DNA of 64,000 bases from Verrucomicrobiota bacterium (lineage in GTDB: Bacteria; Verrucomicrobiota; Kiritimatiellia; CAIQIC01): the NCBI GenBank assembly GCA_004321905.1, contig SCQF01000031.1, positions 1-64,000 on the forward strand, written 5' to 3'. The notes under the pieces were generated by a model. It ran no database searches, had not been told where the DNA came from, and saw only the letters and a program-made list of their open reading frames with translations. The first letter of the stretch is position 1, and every line of letters starts with the position of its first letter. Position numbers and translations under genes: made by a program. Positions 42,992 to 51,220 of this stretch are shown here, piece by piece.

Positions 42992-43579
42992 ATGACATCA
43001 ACGGCGGCACCTTTAAATCAAATTGAACAGTGGGTATATGAATATGGAGATGCGCTATACCGCTATGCGATGAGCCGGTTACAAAATACCGTAGTAGCAG
43101 AAGATATTGTTCAGGAAACGTTTCTGGCCGCGCTAAAATCTGGTGGACGTTTTACTGGACGTGCTTCAGCGCAGACGTGGTTGATCGGCATCCTGAAACA
43201 CAAAATCATTGATTATATCCGCAAAGCAAGCCGCGAACGTCCCGTCACAGAGATTGAAGTGGACGATGTCTTGGCAGAAACCCTTTTCGACTCGAAGGGG
43301 CAGTGGCGGGTAGGCCCACAGGAATGGCAGGTTAATCCAGAAAAAATTCTTGAACAAAAGGAATTTCTGGCGGTGCTGAATCATTGTCTTGAAAAACTGC
43401 CCGAACGTCTGCGCGATGCGTTTTCCCTGCGCGAGTTGGACGACCAGAAGACGGAGGAAATTTGTAAGGTTTTGGATATTACCCCGACCAATCTCTGGGT
43501 GCTGCTCCATCGCGCCCGTTTGCGGTTGCAGCATTGTCTGACTGAAAACTGGTTCGCAACCCCTGAAGGAAGGGGCTAA
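42992..43579 (+). CDS. RNA polymerase ECF sigma factor
   Basis: About 195 residues. Region 2 is seen in DALYRYAMSRLQNTVVAEDI and VQETFLAAL followed by TWLIGILKHKIIDYIRK, and region 4 in LPERLRDAFSLRELDDQKTE and LLHRARLRLQHC. The linker is longer than usual and begins with an acidic stretch. A start at 42953 is also possible. The anti-sigma gene follows after 3 nt. The regulon may include the thioredoxin and other genes downstream, all on the same strand. Confidence 0.9.
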   Translation: MTSTAAPLNQIEQWVYEYGDALYRYAMSRLQNTVVAEDIVQETFLAALKSGGRFTGRASAQTWLIGILKHKIIDYIRKASRERPVTEIEVDDVLAETLFDSKGQWRVGPQEWQVNPEKILEQKEFLAVLNHCLEKLPERLRDAFSLRELDDQKTEEICKVLDITPTNLWVLLHRARLRLQHCLTENWFATPEGRG

Positions 43580-43582
43580 ACC

Positions 43583-43837
43583 ATGCTGACGTGTAAAGAA
43601 GTTTCCCGACTGGTCTCGGAATCGCTGGATCAGCGCCTGCCGTTTGGTCAACGGGTTGCCATGCGACTGCACTTGCTAATGTGCCGCGCCTGCCGGGCCT
43701 ACAAAAACAGAATGCTGCTACTGAGAAAAATTCTATGGCTTTATGCAGCGGGAAAGGGTGTTAGCTCGGAAATAAAGCTCTCAGAAAAGGTCCGTGACCG
43801 CATCAAACATCTTCTGTCGCAAAATTATCCGTTTTGA
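43583..43837 (+). CDS. Small zinc-finger anti-sigma factor-like protein (zf-HC2)
   Basis: 84 residues with the zinc-binding anti-sigma pattern: an N-terminal Cys (LTCKEVSRLVSESLD) and HLLMCRACRAY, giving H-x3-C-x2-C. The remaining part is basic, and I see no convincing membrane helix, so it may be a soluble ZAS protein that binds the sigma factor just upstream and reacts to thiol oxidation. AAGGAAGGGG precedes the ATG. Confidence 0.85.
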   Translation: MLTCKEVSRLVSESLDQRLPFGQRVAMRLHLLMCRACRAYKNRMLLLRKILWLYAAGKGVSSEIKLSEKVRDRIKHLLSQNYPF

Positions 43838-43897
43838 GCGGAACCATGTAAGGAATTCATTGTAGGCGCGACTAACGGATAACGAAAGGAATATATC

Positions 43898-44335
43898 ATG
43901 AGAAAGCATATTGCATTATTCGCGTTGATTCTGCTCGGCGCGACGAGTCTGCGGGCCGGAGAGGGCAACTGGCTGACGGATTTTACAAAAGCCAAGGCAG
44001 AGGCCGCCACACGCAAGGTTCCGATTCTGGCCGATTTCTCGGGATCGGACTGGTGCGGCTGGTGCATGAAGTTAGACCGCGAAGTGTTTACACAACCAGA
44101 ATTTCAGGCCTACGCAAAAGAACATCTGGTGCTTTTTCTGGCCGATTTCCCCAGCCATAAGCCACAGACCGATGCTGTTAAAAAGCAGAATCAGATGCTG
44201 GCCGAGCACTATGGAATTCAGGGCTATCCCACCGTCCTGCTACTGGATGCAACCGGCAAGATCCTGGGGCGTACCGGCTATCAACCGGACGGCGCCGCTG
44301 CTTATGTCAAACACCTTCAATCCTTGCTGAAATAA
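43898..44335 (+). CDS. Exported thioredoxin-like protein
   Basis: 145 residues with a signal peptide (RKHIALFALILLGATSLRAG) and a thioredoxin fold with active site SDWCGWCMKL, then the cis-Pro segment GIQGYPTVLLLD. It resembles the DUF255-like/thiol-disulfide family of exported thioredoxins. AAAGGA precedes the ATG. It lies behind the ECF sigma and anti-sigma genes, which suggests an envelope redox response. Confidence 0.9.
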   Translation: MRKHIALFALILLGATSLRAGEGNWLTDFTKAKAEAATRKVPILADFSGSDWCGWCMKLDREVFTQPEFQAYAKEHLVLFLADFPSHKPQTDAVKKQNQMLAEHYGIQGYPTVLLLDATGKILGRTGYQPDGAAAYVKHLQSLLK

Positions 44336-44339
44336 GACG

Positions 44340-44501
44340 ATGAACATTCCGGGTAGATTCTTCCGGTGTCTGTGGTTTTTGCTGTTGAAGCCGGTGGCAG
44401 CATCAAGTGCACTTATAGCAATTCGGCGACAGGATTTATTTGACCCCCATGTATCGCCGGCGGCGGCAGGGGCAATCCAGAAAGTGCCAGATTTCAGATG
44501 A
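44340..44501 (+). CDS. Possible 53-residue small protein
   Basis: An ATG at 44340 opens MNIPGRFFRCLWFLLLKPVA, with a short hydrophobic stretch. The frame ends in TGA at 44499-44501, overlapping the ATG of the glucosidase gene as ATGA. The overlap and position favour a real small gene that couples translation of the glucosidase. I recognise no family and no good ribosome binding site, so it may be chance. Confidence 0.3.
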   Translation: MNIPGRFFRCLWFLLLKPVAASSALIAIRRQDLFDPHVSPAAAGAIQKVPDFR

Positions 44502-47203
44502 CCAGTAGAATTCGATCAACGGCTGAAGCCCGGCGCTTGGCGGAAGATGCCATCCGCACAGCGAATTGGAAGCGCTGGGGGCCATATCTCGCCGAACGTC
44601 AATGGGCCACCGTACGGGAGGATTATTCCGCGGATGGCAACGCTTGGCGGTACTTCCCGCACGACCATGCGCGTAGTCGTGCGTACCGCTGGGGGGAAGA
44701 TGGTCTGCTGGGCATCACCGATCGCGAGTGTCGTTTGTGCTTTGCGCTCGCGCTGTGGAACGAGCGCGATCCGATCCTGAAGGAACGCCTCTTCGGTTTG
44801 ACGGGCATGGAACCCGGCGGATCGCAGGGCAATCATGGCGAGGACGTCAAAGAGGAGTATTTTTATCTCGATTCCACGCCGACCCACTCGTACATGAAGG
44901 CGCTCTACAAGTATCCTCAAACGGAGTTCCCCTATGGCCGGCTGGTTGAAGAGAACCGACGACGCGGGCTGAACGCGCCCGAGTTCGAGTTGGCGGATAC
45001 GGGGGTGTTCGCGGAAAATCGCTATTTCGACGTGATCGTAGAATACGCCAAGGCGGCACCCGATGACGTGCTGATCCGCATCACGGTTTATAACCGGGGA
45101 CCAGAATCCGCCGCGCTTCACCTGTTGCCCACCGTTTGGTTTCGTAACACGTGGTCGTGGGGCTGTCGGCATGAAGGCTGCACGCTGAAGCCGCGCATCA
45201 TATGCGTGGACAAAGACCGTCTCCTGATGAACCACGAGACGTTGGGCGCGTTTGCTTTGCGTTTTGGGCGGGGGCCACAGGGGGAGGAGCCGTCCGTGCT
45301 TTTCACGGACAATGAAACCAATAACGAACGGCTTTTCAATGCTCCGAATAGGTCGTCTTTTGTTAAAGATGCTTTTCATCGTTATGTGGTCGGCGAGGAC
45401 CAGGCATCCGTCAACGCCAAGCAATACGGCACCAAGGCTGCGCCCTATTACATACTGCGGATCCCCGCCGGGAAGTCGCAGCAAGTCTGCCTGCGCCTTG
45501 TTGCGGGCAATGGAGTCAAGGCTGCGGTTGTCGGTCCGGATTTCGATGACGTATTCGGCGCGCGTAAGCGAGAGGCGGATGCATTCTACGATTCCATTCT
45601 GTCGGCCGAGCTCCACGCGGAAGCGCGCTTGATCGCGCGGCAGGCCTATGCGGGGCTACTCTGGAATAAACAATTCTACCACTATATCGTTGCAGACTGG
45701 CTCAACGGCGATCCCAACCTGCCGCGTCCGCCTGAACAGCGTCAGCAGGGGCGCAACACGCAGTGGACGCATTTATATACGCGCGATGTGTTGTCGGTGC
45801 CCGACAAGTGGGAGTATCCATGGTTCGCCGCTTGGGATACAGCCTTTCACATGCTGCCGTTTGCTTGTTTAGACCCACGCTTCGCCAGAGACCAACTCGT
45901 TCTGCTGTTACGAGAGTGGTACATGCATCCGAACGGTCAGATTCCGGCGTATGAGTTTGGCTTCGGCGATGTGAACCCGCCAGTACATGCTTGGGCGGTA
46001 TGGAATGTTTATAAGCTTACGGGCGATCATGATCGTGATTTTCTCGAGCGTACGTTCGAGAAACTGCTGCTAAATTTCACTTGGTGGGTGAATCGGAAAG
46101 ATAAGGACGGACGCAATCTTTTCTCAGGAGGCTTTCTGGGGTTGGACAACATTGGGGTGTTCGACCGATCCAAGCCATTGCCGGACGGCGAGAGGCTACA
46201 GCAGGCCGATGGTACCGCTTGGATGGCATTCTATTGCCTCACCATGATGGATATTGCCATGGAACTGGTCCACGACGGCAAGAAGTTGCGCGCCGCTTAT
46301 GGCGACATGGCTTCTAAATTCTTCGAGCACTTTATCCAGATCAGTGATGCCATAAACAGCTTTGGCGGCACGGGTCTTTGGGATGATGAGGATGGTTTTT
46401 ATTATGACCAGTTACAGGCGGATGGCGGCGCACCGGTGCCGATGAAAGTACGTTCCGTGGTTGGTCTGTTGCCATTGATCGCCGTAACTGTGATTGAGCA
46501 GGCGGCGCTCGATCAATTGCCCGGTTTCAAGAAACGGTTTGAGTGGTTCCTTGCGAACCGGCGTGATCTGGCGCGGTACATCTCGTGGGACACCGCCGAT
46601 TGCTGTCCGGGCCATCATCGCTGGTTGCTGGCGATTCCATCCAAGGAACGCTTGGCGCGTATCTTGCGCTATCTGTTGGATGAGTCGGAGTTTTTGTCGC
46701 CGTACGGCATCCGATCACTATCGAAGTTCCATCAAGATCATCCGTACATCTTCCGCGCTGGCGGCGCGGAGTTCCGGGTTGAGTATGCGCCGGGGGAGGC
46801 GAATTCCTATTTGTTTGGCGGTAACTCGAACTGGCGCGGTCCCATCTGGTTCCCGGTCAACTATCTCATCATTGAGGCGTTGGAGCGCTACCACCATTAT
46901 TACGGCGATAGACTGAAGGTCGAATGTCCGACCGGATCGGGGCGCCTCTGCACTTTGCGGGAAGTCGCCGATGAAATCGCACGTCGTTTGGCTGCGCTTT
47001 TCCTGGCTGACAACAATGGGCTGCGGCCCTGTCATGGAACGCGGCGTGATTACCGGGATGACCCGCATCGGCGCCACCTGCTTCTTTTTCACGAATATTT
47101 CGACGCTGAAACCGGGCAGGGTCTTGGTGCGAGTCATCAGACTGGCTGGACCGCACTGGTCACACGTTGCCTGGGAGATCAAGCACACAGGAAAGGAGCG
47201 TAA
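44498..47203 (+). CDS. GH63-like/MGH1-type glucosidase
   Basis: A 901-residue protein of the bacterial glucosidase group with an (alpha/alpha)6 barrel related to mannosyl-oligosaccharide glucosidase. It starts with an N-terminal beta domain (YFPHDHARSRAYRWGEDGLL). The barrel has FAAWDTAFHMLPFA, with the Asp expected as general acid, MHPNGQIPAYEFGFGDVNPP, and the C-terminal GGNSNWRGPIWFPVNYLI block. No signal peptide is visible. It probably hydrolyses a glucosyl-glycerate or storage-type glycoside. It follows the sORF and precedes the arsenic-associated genes, with no clear link to them. Confidence 0.85.
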   Translation: MTSRIRSTAEARRLAEDAIRTANWKRWGPYLAERQWATVREDYSADGNAWRYFPHDHARSRAYRWGEDGLLGITDRECRLCFALALWNERDPILKERLFGLTGMEPGGSQGNHGEDVKEEYFYLDSTPTHSYMKALYKYPQTEFPYGRLVEENRRRGLNAPEFELADTGVFAENRYFDVIVEYAKAAPDDVLIRITVYNRGPESAALHLLPTVWFRNTWSWGCRHEGCTLKPRIICVDKDRLLMNHETLGAFALRFGRGPQGEEPSVLFTDNETNNERLFNAPNRSSFVKDAFHRYVVGEDQASVNAKQYGTKAAPYYILRIPAGKSQQVCLRLVAGNGVKAAVVGPDFDDVFGARKREADAFYDSILSAELHAEARLIARQAYAGLLWNKQFYHYIVADWLNGDPNLPRPPEQRQQGRNTQWTHLYTRDVLSVPDKWEYPWFAAWDTAFHMLPFACLDPRFARDQLVLLLREWYMHPNGQIPAYEFGFGDVNPPVHAWAVWNVYKLTGDHDRDFLERTFEKLLLNFTWWVNRKDKDGRNLFSGGFLGLDNIGVFDRSKPLPDGERLQQADGTAWMAFYCLTMMDIAMELVHDGKKLRAAYGDMASKFFEHFIQISDAINSFGGTGLWDDEDGFYYDQLQADGGAPVPMKVRSVVGLLPLIAVTVIEQAALDQLPGFKKRFEWFLANRRDLARYISWDTADCCPGHHRWLLAIPSKERLARILRYLLDESEFLSPYGIRSLSKFHQDHPYIFRAGGAEFRVEYAPGEANSYLFGGNSNWRGPIWFPVNYLIIEALERYHHYYGDRLKVECPTGSGRLCTLREVADEIARRLAALFLADNNGLRPCHGTRRDYRDDPHRRHLLLFHEYFDAETGQGLGASHQTGWTALVTRCLGDQAHRKGA

Positions 47204-47246
47204 TGCATGAAAAGGAGATCTGGTTTTAGTGGCACAAAAGAGACCT

Positions 47247-47285
47247 ATGGCGTTGGTCTGCGCCGCCAAAGGCTGTCCGCATCCC
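47247..47285 (+). pseudogene. Short duplicated fragment of a DUF547 gene
   Basis: MALVCAAKGCP is encoded here and again in the intact DUF547 domain at about 48298. The 36-bp DNA match is almost exact, with 34 identical positions. The surrounding bases do not align, so this is a recombination scar in the 130-bp gap before the peroxiredoxin-DUF547 gene. Confidence 0.6.
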
Positions 47286-47337
47286 TCAGAAATGACATTC
47301 ACGTTCTTCGGGACGCATTATTTACAAAGGAGTCGTA

Positions 47338-48585
47338 ATGAAAAAACAGATTTGGACAACCGTGCTGGCCGGATTATCTCTGGGAACTGCGTACAGCGAA
47401 AATCCGGCACCGGCAGCAGTCGGCTCACCGGTTCCGCCGCTTGTGCTGCGCACCGCCTCCGGCGATGCGTTCGATTTAAACACGGCAACAAAAAAACAAC
47501 CGACGGTTTTGATTTTCTACCGGGGCGGATGGTGTCCCTATTGCAATGCGCATCTGGCACAGTTGCAGACCATTGAACCGCAACTGATCAAGCTGGGGTA
47601 CCAGATTCTGGCGATCAGCCCGGACCGGCCCGCAAAACTGGCGGAGAGCATCGGGAAAGGCCATCTCAGTTACACGCTGCTCTCCGATTCATCCATGGAA
47701 GCGGCCAAGGCCTTCGGTTTGGCCTTCGCGGTGGATGCCGCCATGCTGGAAAAATATAAAGGTTACGGCATCAATCTGGAGGAGGCCTCGGGTGCAACAC
47801 ACCATCTGCTGCCGGTTCCCGCCGTTTTTCTCATCGGTGCCGACGGCATCATCCGCTTCCGTCACGCCAATCCGGATTACAAAGTACGCCTTGCGCCGGA
47901 AGAAATCCTGCGCACAGCACGTGAAGCGTTGTCTTTTGTCAGCCTGTATGATGGTGTACTGAAAACCTTCGTGCAAAACGGACGGGTGGATTACAAAGGA
48001 CTCGCGGCCAACCCCCGTCCATTGGCGCAGTATCTTGCCGCCGCCGGACAGACACCCGAAACAGAATTCAAGTCTTGGGATGCAAAGCAGCAGCTGGCTT
48101 TTCTGATCAATCTCTATAACGCTTCAACTCTGCGGTTGATTCTCGACCACTATCCGGTTCACAGCATCAAAGAGATCGGCAATGTGTTTAAAGGGCCGTG
48201 GGATCAGCCGGTCGTTCCGTTATTGGGGAAAACGATCACGCTGAACGAACTGGAGCACGGCATCATCCGCAAACGGTACCACGACCCGCGTGTCCACATG
48301 GCGCTGGTCTGCGCCGCCAAAGGCTGTCCGCCGCTGCGTAGCGAAGCCTATACGGCTGAAAAGCTGGATGCGCAGCTCGACGATCAGTCGCGGCGCTATC
48401 TTGCATCGCCCGCCGGACTGGTGAGCGACCGGAGCCGAAACGATGCGTCTATCTCCTCCATCTTCAAATGGTATGGCGGTGATTTTCCATCCGTCCCGGC
48501 TTTCATCGAAAAATACAGCGGACAAAACCTGAGCGGTTTAAACATCCGCCATCTGGATTATGATTGGTCTTTGAACGAAAGGTAA
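47338..48585 (+). CDS. Exported peroxiredoxin-like (AhpC/TSA) - DUF547 fusion
   Basis: 415 residues in three parts: a signal peptide (MKKQIWTTVLAGLSLGTAYS), an AhpC/TSA peroxiredoxin-like domain with FYRGGWCPYCNAHLAQL (Cys-x-x-Cys), and from about residue 205 a DUF547 domain with FLINLYNASTLRLIL, RVHMALVCAAKGCPPLRSEA and YDWSLN. DUF547 proteins are often found near thiol-redox and metal genes, but their activity is unknown. AAAGGAG precedes the ATG. A radical SAM gene follows 2 nt later. The fusion suggests DUF547 and the thiol domain act on the same substrate, possibly an arsenic-thiol. Confidence 0.86.
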   Translation: MKKQIWTTVLAGLSLGTAYSENPAPAAVGSPVPPLVLRTASGDAFDLNTATKKQPTVLIFYRGGWCPYCNAHLAQLQTIEPQLIKLGYQILAISPDRPAKLAESIGKGHLSYTLLSDSSMEAAKAFGLAFAVDAAMLEKYKGYGINLEEASGATHHLLPVPAVFLIGADGIIRFRHANPDYKVRLAPEEILRTAREALSFVSLYDGVLKTFVQNGRVDYKGLAANPRPLAQYLAAAGQTPETEFKSWDAKQQLAFLINLYNASTLRLILDHYPVHSIKEIGNVFKGPWDQPVVPLLGKTITLNELEHGIIRKRYHDPRVHMALVCAAKGCPPLRSEAYTAEKLDAQLDDQSRRYLASPAGLVSDRSRNDASISSIFKWYGGDFPSVPAFIEKYSGQNLSGLNIRHLDYDWSLNER

Positions 48586-48587
48586 CC

Positions 48588-49496
48588 ATGCCGTCCCGCC
48601 ATCACCGTACCGATCATCCCTGGCTCAAAACATCGTCCGGAGAACCGCGCGGCTTCATTGATCCGAACGGGCTCCGCGAAGTCTGGTTCCACACCGGCAC
48701 GATTTGCAACCTGAGCTGTCCGGGCTGTTATGAGCACTCCTCGCCCAGCTCCCGGCGCCTTGGAATGGTGCAGTTCACTGATCTGAAACCGTTCGTTGAC
48801 GAAGCTGTCGCACGGGGGGTTGAGCAGTTTTCGTTCACCGGCGGTGAGCCGTTCGTCGTGCGTGACATGGTGCGAATACTTGATTATGCGCTCGATTTCC
48901 GCCCCTGTCTTGTCCTGACCAACGGTACGCGCCCGCTCCGGGCGCGGCTGAAAGATGTCTTTCCACTGGCCAGAAAAAGCCATCCGCTTTCTTTCCGGGT
49001 CAGTCTTGATTTTCCAGACATTGGAAAACACGATGCGTTACGCGGCAAAGGAATGTTTCAGTTCTCGCTTGAAACGCTCGGTGAACTGCACCGCACGGGC
49101 TTCCAGGTTTCCGTCGCCCGCCGCCGTGAAACAGGCGAAGAGACTGCCGCAACGGACGCCGCCTACCTTCCCTTTTTTGAATCGGCCGGACTGCCCGCCA
49201 GCACGCCAATCGTCAGTTTCCCAGACCTTGGAAACACCAAAACGCCGGAGATCACCGAAACCTGCATGACGACGTATCACTCACCGCAAACGTGTGCGCG
49301 GTTCATGTGCGCCTTCAGCCGGATGGTGGTGAAACAGCAGGGAAAAATGCGTGTCTATGCCTGCACGCTGGTGGATGACCAGCCGCAGTACGATCTCGGC
49401 GGCACGCTGGCGGAATCAGCGGATGTGCGCGTAATGTTAGGCCATCCGCGCTGCTTCACCTGCTTTGCAGGCGGTACATCGTGCAGCGAACTTTAA
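48588..49496 (+). CDS. Radical SAM protein of the arsenic cluster, non-ArsS type
   Basis: 302 residues. The radical SAM motif is TICNLSCPGCYEH (C-x3-C-x2-C), with FSFTGGEPFVV as the SAM-binding GGEP. The C-terminal third has several further cysteines (CARFMCAFSR, YACTLVDDQ, HPRCFTCFAGGTSC), suggesting a second Fe-S cluster of SPASM kind or a metalloid-binding site. It does not show the ArsS architecture I would expect for arsenosugar synthesis. AAAGG precedes the ATG. arsM follows 21 nt downstream. Two TTCCAA-like palindromes lie inside in frame. The substrate is unknown; an As-C bond-forming role is an inference from context. Confidence 0.85.
   Translation: MPSRHHRTDHPWLKTSSGEPRGFIDPNGLREVWFHTGTICNLSCPGCYEHSSPSSRRLGMVQFTDLKPFVDEAVARGVEQFSFTGGEPFVVRDMVRILDYALDFRPCLVLTNGTRPLRARLKDVFPLARKSHPLSFRVSLDFPDIGKHDALRGKGMFQFSLETLGELHRTGFQVSVARRRETGEETAATDAAYLPFFESAGLPASTPIVSFPDLGNTKTPEITETCMTTYHSPQTCARFMCAFSRMVVKQQGKMRVYACTLVDDQPQYDLGGTLAESADVRVMLGHPRCFTCFAGGTSCSEL
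49010..49028. repeat. Single TTCCAA-like palindrome in the radical SAM gene
   Basis: TTTTCCAGACATTGGAAAA, centred at 49019, is translated as FPDIGK. It has no 32-bp partner. Confidence 0.6.
49217..49235. repeat. Second TTCCAA-like palindrome in the radical SAM gene
   Basis: TTTCCCAGACCTTGGAAAC, centred at 49226, is translated as FPDLGN, nearly the same peptide as at 49010. Confidence 0.55.
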
Positions 49497-49517
49497 CCAA
49501 CGACCAAGGAGGCTGAA

Positions 49518-50567
49518 ATGGCAGGAAAAGTGGATCGTAAAGATGTTCGGGACTATTATGGGAAAGTGCTCAAAACCAAAGAGGACTTGAAAACCAGCGC
49601 CTGTTGTAGCGCCGACTCGCAACCCCGGTATATTCGGGAGATCATGGGGCAACTCGACGACGAAATTCTTAGCCGATTTTACGGCTGCGGCTCACCGATT
49701 CCTCCGGCGCTCGCTGGTTGCACGGTGCTTGATCTCGGCTGCGGAACCGGACGCGATGTATTTATCCTTTCCAAGCTGGTCGGCGAAAAAGGCCGCGTGA
49801 TCGGCGTGGACATGACCGACGAGCAGCTCGAAGTCGCCAACCGGCACCGCGATTCCATGGCGAAAAAATTCGGCTTTGCCAAATCCAATGTCGTCTTCAA
49901 AAAAGGCTACATCGAAGAACTCGACACCTTGGGAATCGCCGACGAATCGATTGATGTCGTCGTCTCCAACTGCGTCGTCAACCTGTCGTTCAACAAACAG
50001 AAACTGCTGAGCGAGATTTTCCGCGTGCTCAAACCCGGCGGAGAACTTTACTTTTCCGACGTCTTCACTTCGCGCCGTATTCCGGCAGAACTTAAAGACG
50101 ATCCGGTGCTGATCGGCGAATGTATCGCCGGTGCGTTTTACACCGAAGACTTCCGTCGCGCCATGGCTGCCGCCGGCTGCCCCGACGTGCGCATTGTCTC
50201 CTCCCGGGAGATCGCCATTCATGACCCGGACGTCAAAAATAAAATTGGCATGACGCGGCTCTACTCGCAGACTGTACGCGCCTTCAAACTGGCTTCGCTC
50301 GAAGACCGCTGCGAAGACTTCGGCCAGCATGCGACCTACCTCGGCACCATTTCCGAAGAACCCCTCTGTTTCAGTCTGGACGATCATCACTGCCTTGAAA
50401 AGGGCCGCCCCATGCTCGTCTGCGGCAACACCGCTGCCATGCTCGGCGAAACCCGCTTTGCCAAACACTTCCGCGTGGAAGGCGATCGCCGCATTCATTA
50501 CGGACTTTTCGACTGCGCGCCGGCCGTGGCACCCGACGGAACCTGTGTCGGCGGCGGATGCTGCTAA
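49518..50567 (+). CDS. arsM: Arsenite S-adenosylmethionine methyltransferase (ArsM)
   Basis: A 349-residue class I methyltransferase of the ArsM family. The paired cysteines TSACCSAD near residue 30 and the later conserved Cys in SNCVVNLSFNKQ are the arsenic-binding thiols. VLDLGCGTGRDVFILS binds SAM. A C-terminal domain ends GGGCC. The length and C-terminal extension match ArsM proteins found in arsenosugar clusters. A strong AGGAGG precedes the ATG. It methylates As(III) stepwise, and the neighbours suggest that the methylated arsenic is further built on rather than simply exported. Confidence 0.93.
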   Translation: MAGKVDRKDVRDYYGKVLKTKEDLKTSACCSADSQPRYIREIMGQLDDEILSRFYGCGSPIPPALAGCTVLDLGCGTGRDVFILSKLVGEKGRVIGVDMTDEQLEVANRHRDSMAKKFGFAKSNVVFKKGYIEELDTLGIADESIDVVVSNCVVNLSFNKQKLLSEIFRVLKPGGELYFSDVFTSRRIPAELKDDPVLIGECIAGAFYTEDFRRAMAAAGCPDVRIVSSREIAIHDPDVKNKIGMTRLYSQTVRAFKLASLEDRCEDFGQHATYLGTISEEPLCFSLDDHHCLEKGRPMLVCGNTAAMLGETRFAKHFRVEGDRRIHYGLFDCAPAVAPDGTCVGGGCC

Positions 50568-50589
50568 TTGTTAAACGCAAGGCATTGAT

Positions 50590-51216
50590 ATGATGAACCA
50601 TGAAAAAGACACCCCCAAAGGGGATTCAAAGAGATTGATCAGTGCGGGCGTGCTGGCTGCTTTTGCGGCTTCGCTCTGTTGCATCACGCCCGCGCTGGCG
50701 CTGCTCTCGGGTGTCAGTGGACTGGCGTCCGCGTTTTCCTGGATGGAACCGGCGCGCCCTTGGCTGATCGCGGTGAGTGTCGGCATGCTGGCCTTTGCTT
50801 GGTATCAGAAACTCAAGCCGCGCCCGACCGCCGGGATCGAGTGCGCTTGCGAAGCTGAACAGAAACCACCCTTCCTGCAAAGCAAGGCGTTTCTCGGGAT
50901 CGTCACGGTGTTGGCTGCGCTGATGATGGCCTTTCCCTGGTATGGTCATCTGTTCTACCCGGAATCCAGAGCTGATCGCGTGGTGATCCCGTCCGACCGG
51001 GTCGAAAACATCACCTATGAAATTGAAGGCATGACCTGTGTGGCTTGCGAGTCGCATATCCGGCATGCCGCAAGCAGCATGGCTGGTGTCGTCGGTGTTA
51101 CGGCCGATTACCGAACCGGGAAAGCGGTGGTGCGTTTCGACCGTGGCCGGACCGATGCTGAAGCGATCCGCCGGACGATTGACGCGACCGGATACAAAGT
51201 GAAAGACAGCAGGTGA
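50590..51216 (+). CDS. merTP: MerT-MerP fusion mercuric transport protein (MerTP)
   Basis: 208 residues. Three membrane segments form a MerT-like part with a Cys-Cys pair in the first helix (FAASLCCITPALALL) and a second pair in the loop (ECACEAE). A C-terminal heavy-metal-associated domain (residues about 140-205) has GMTCVACESH. The fusion carries Hg(II) from periplasm to cytoplasm for MerA, which follows 5 nt later. It could in principle carry another soft metal. No merR is seen nearby. Confidence 0.9.
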   Translation: MMNHEKDTPKGDSKRLISAGVLAAFAASLCCITPALALLSGVSGLASAFSWMEPARPWLIAVSVGMLAFAWYQKLKPRPTAGIECACEAEQKPPFLQSKAFLGIVTVLAALMMAFPWYGHLFYPESRADRVVIPSDRVENITYEIEGMTCVACESHIRHAASSMAGVVGVTADYRTGKAVVRFDRGRTDAEAIRRTIDATGYKVKDSR

Positions 51217-51220
51217 TGCA

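Noticed and set aside
47206-47340. 44-codon open frame beginning MKRRSGFSG before the peroxiredoxin gene
   Set aside because: It runs out of frame through the duplicated DUF547 scrap and shows no independent support.
48588-49496. Assignment of the radical SAM gene as arsS
   Set aside because: The N-terminal sequence around the C-x3-C-x2-C motif and the C-terminal cysteine pattern do not look like ArsS, so only context links it to arsenic.
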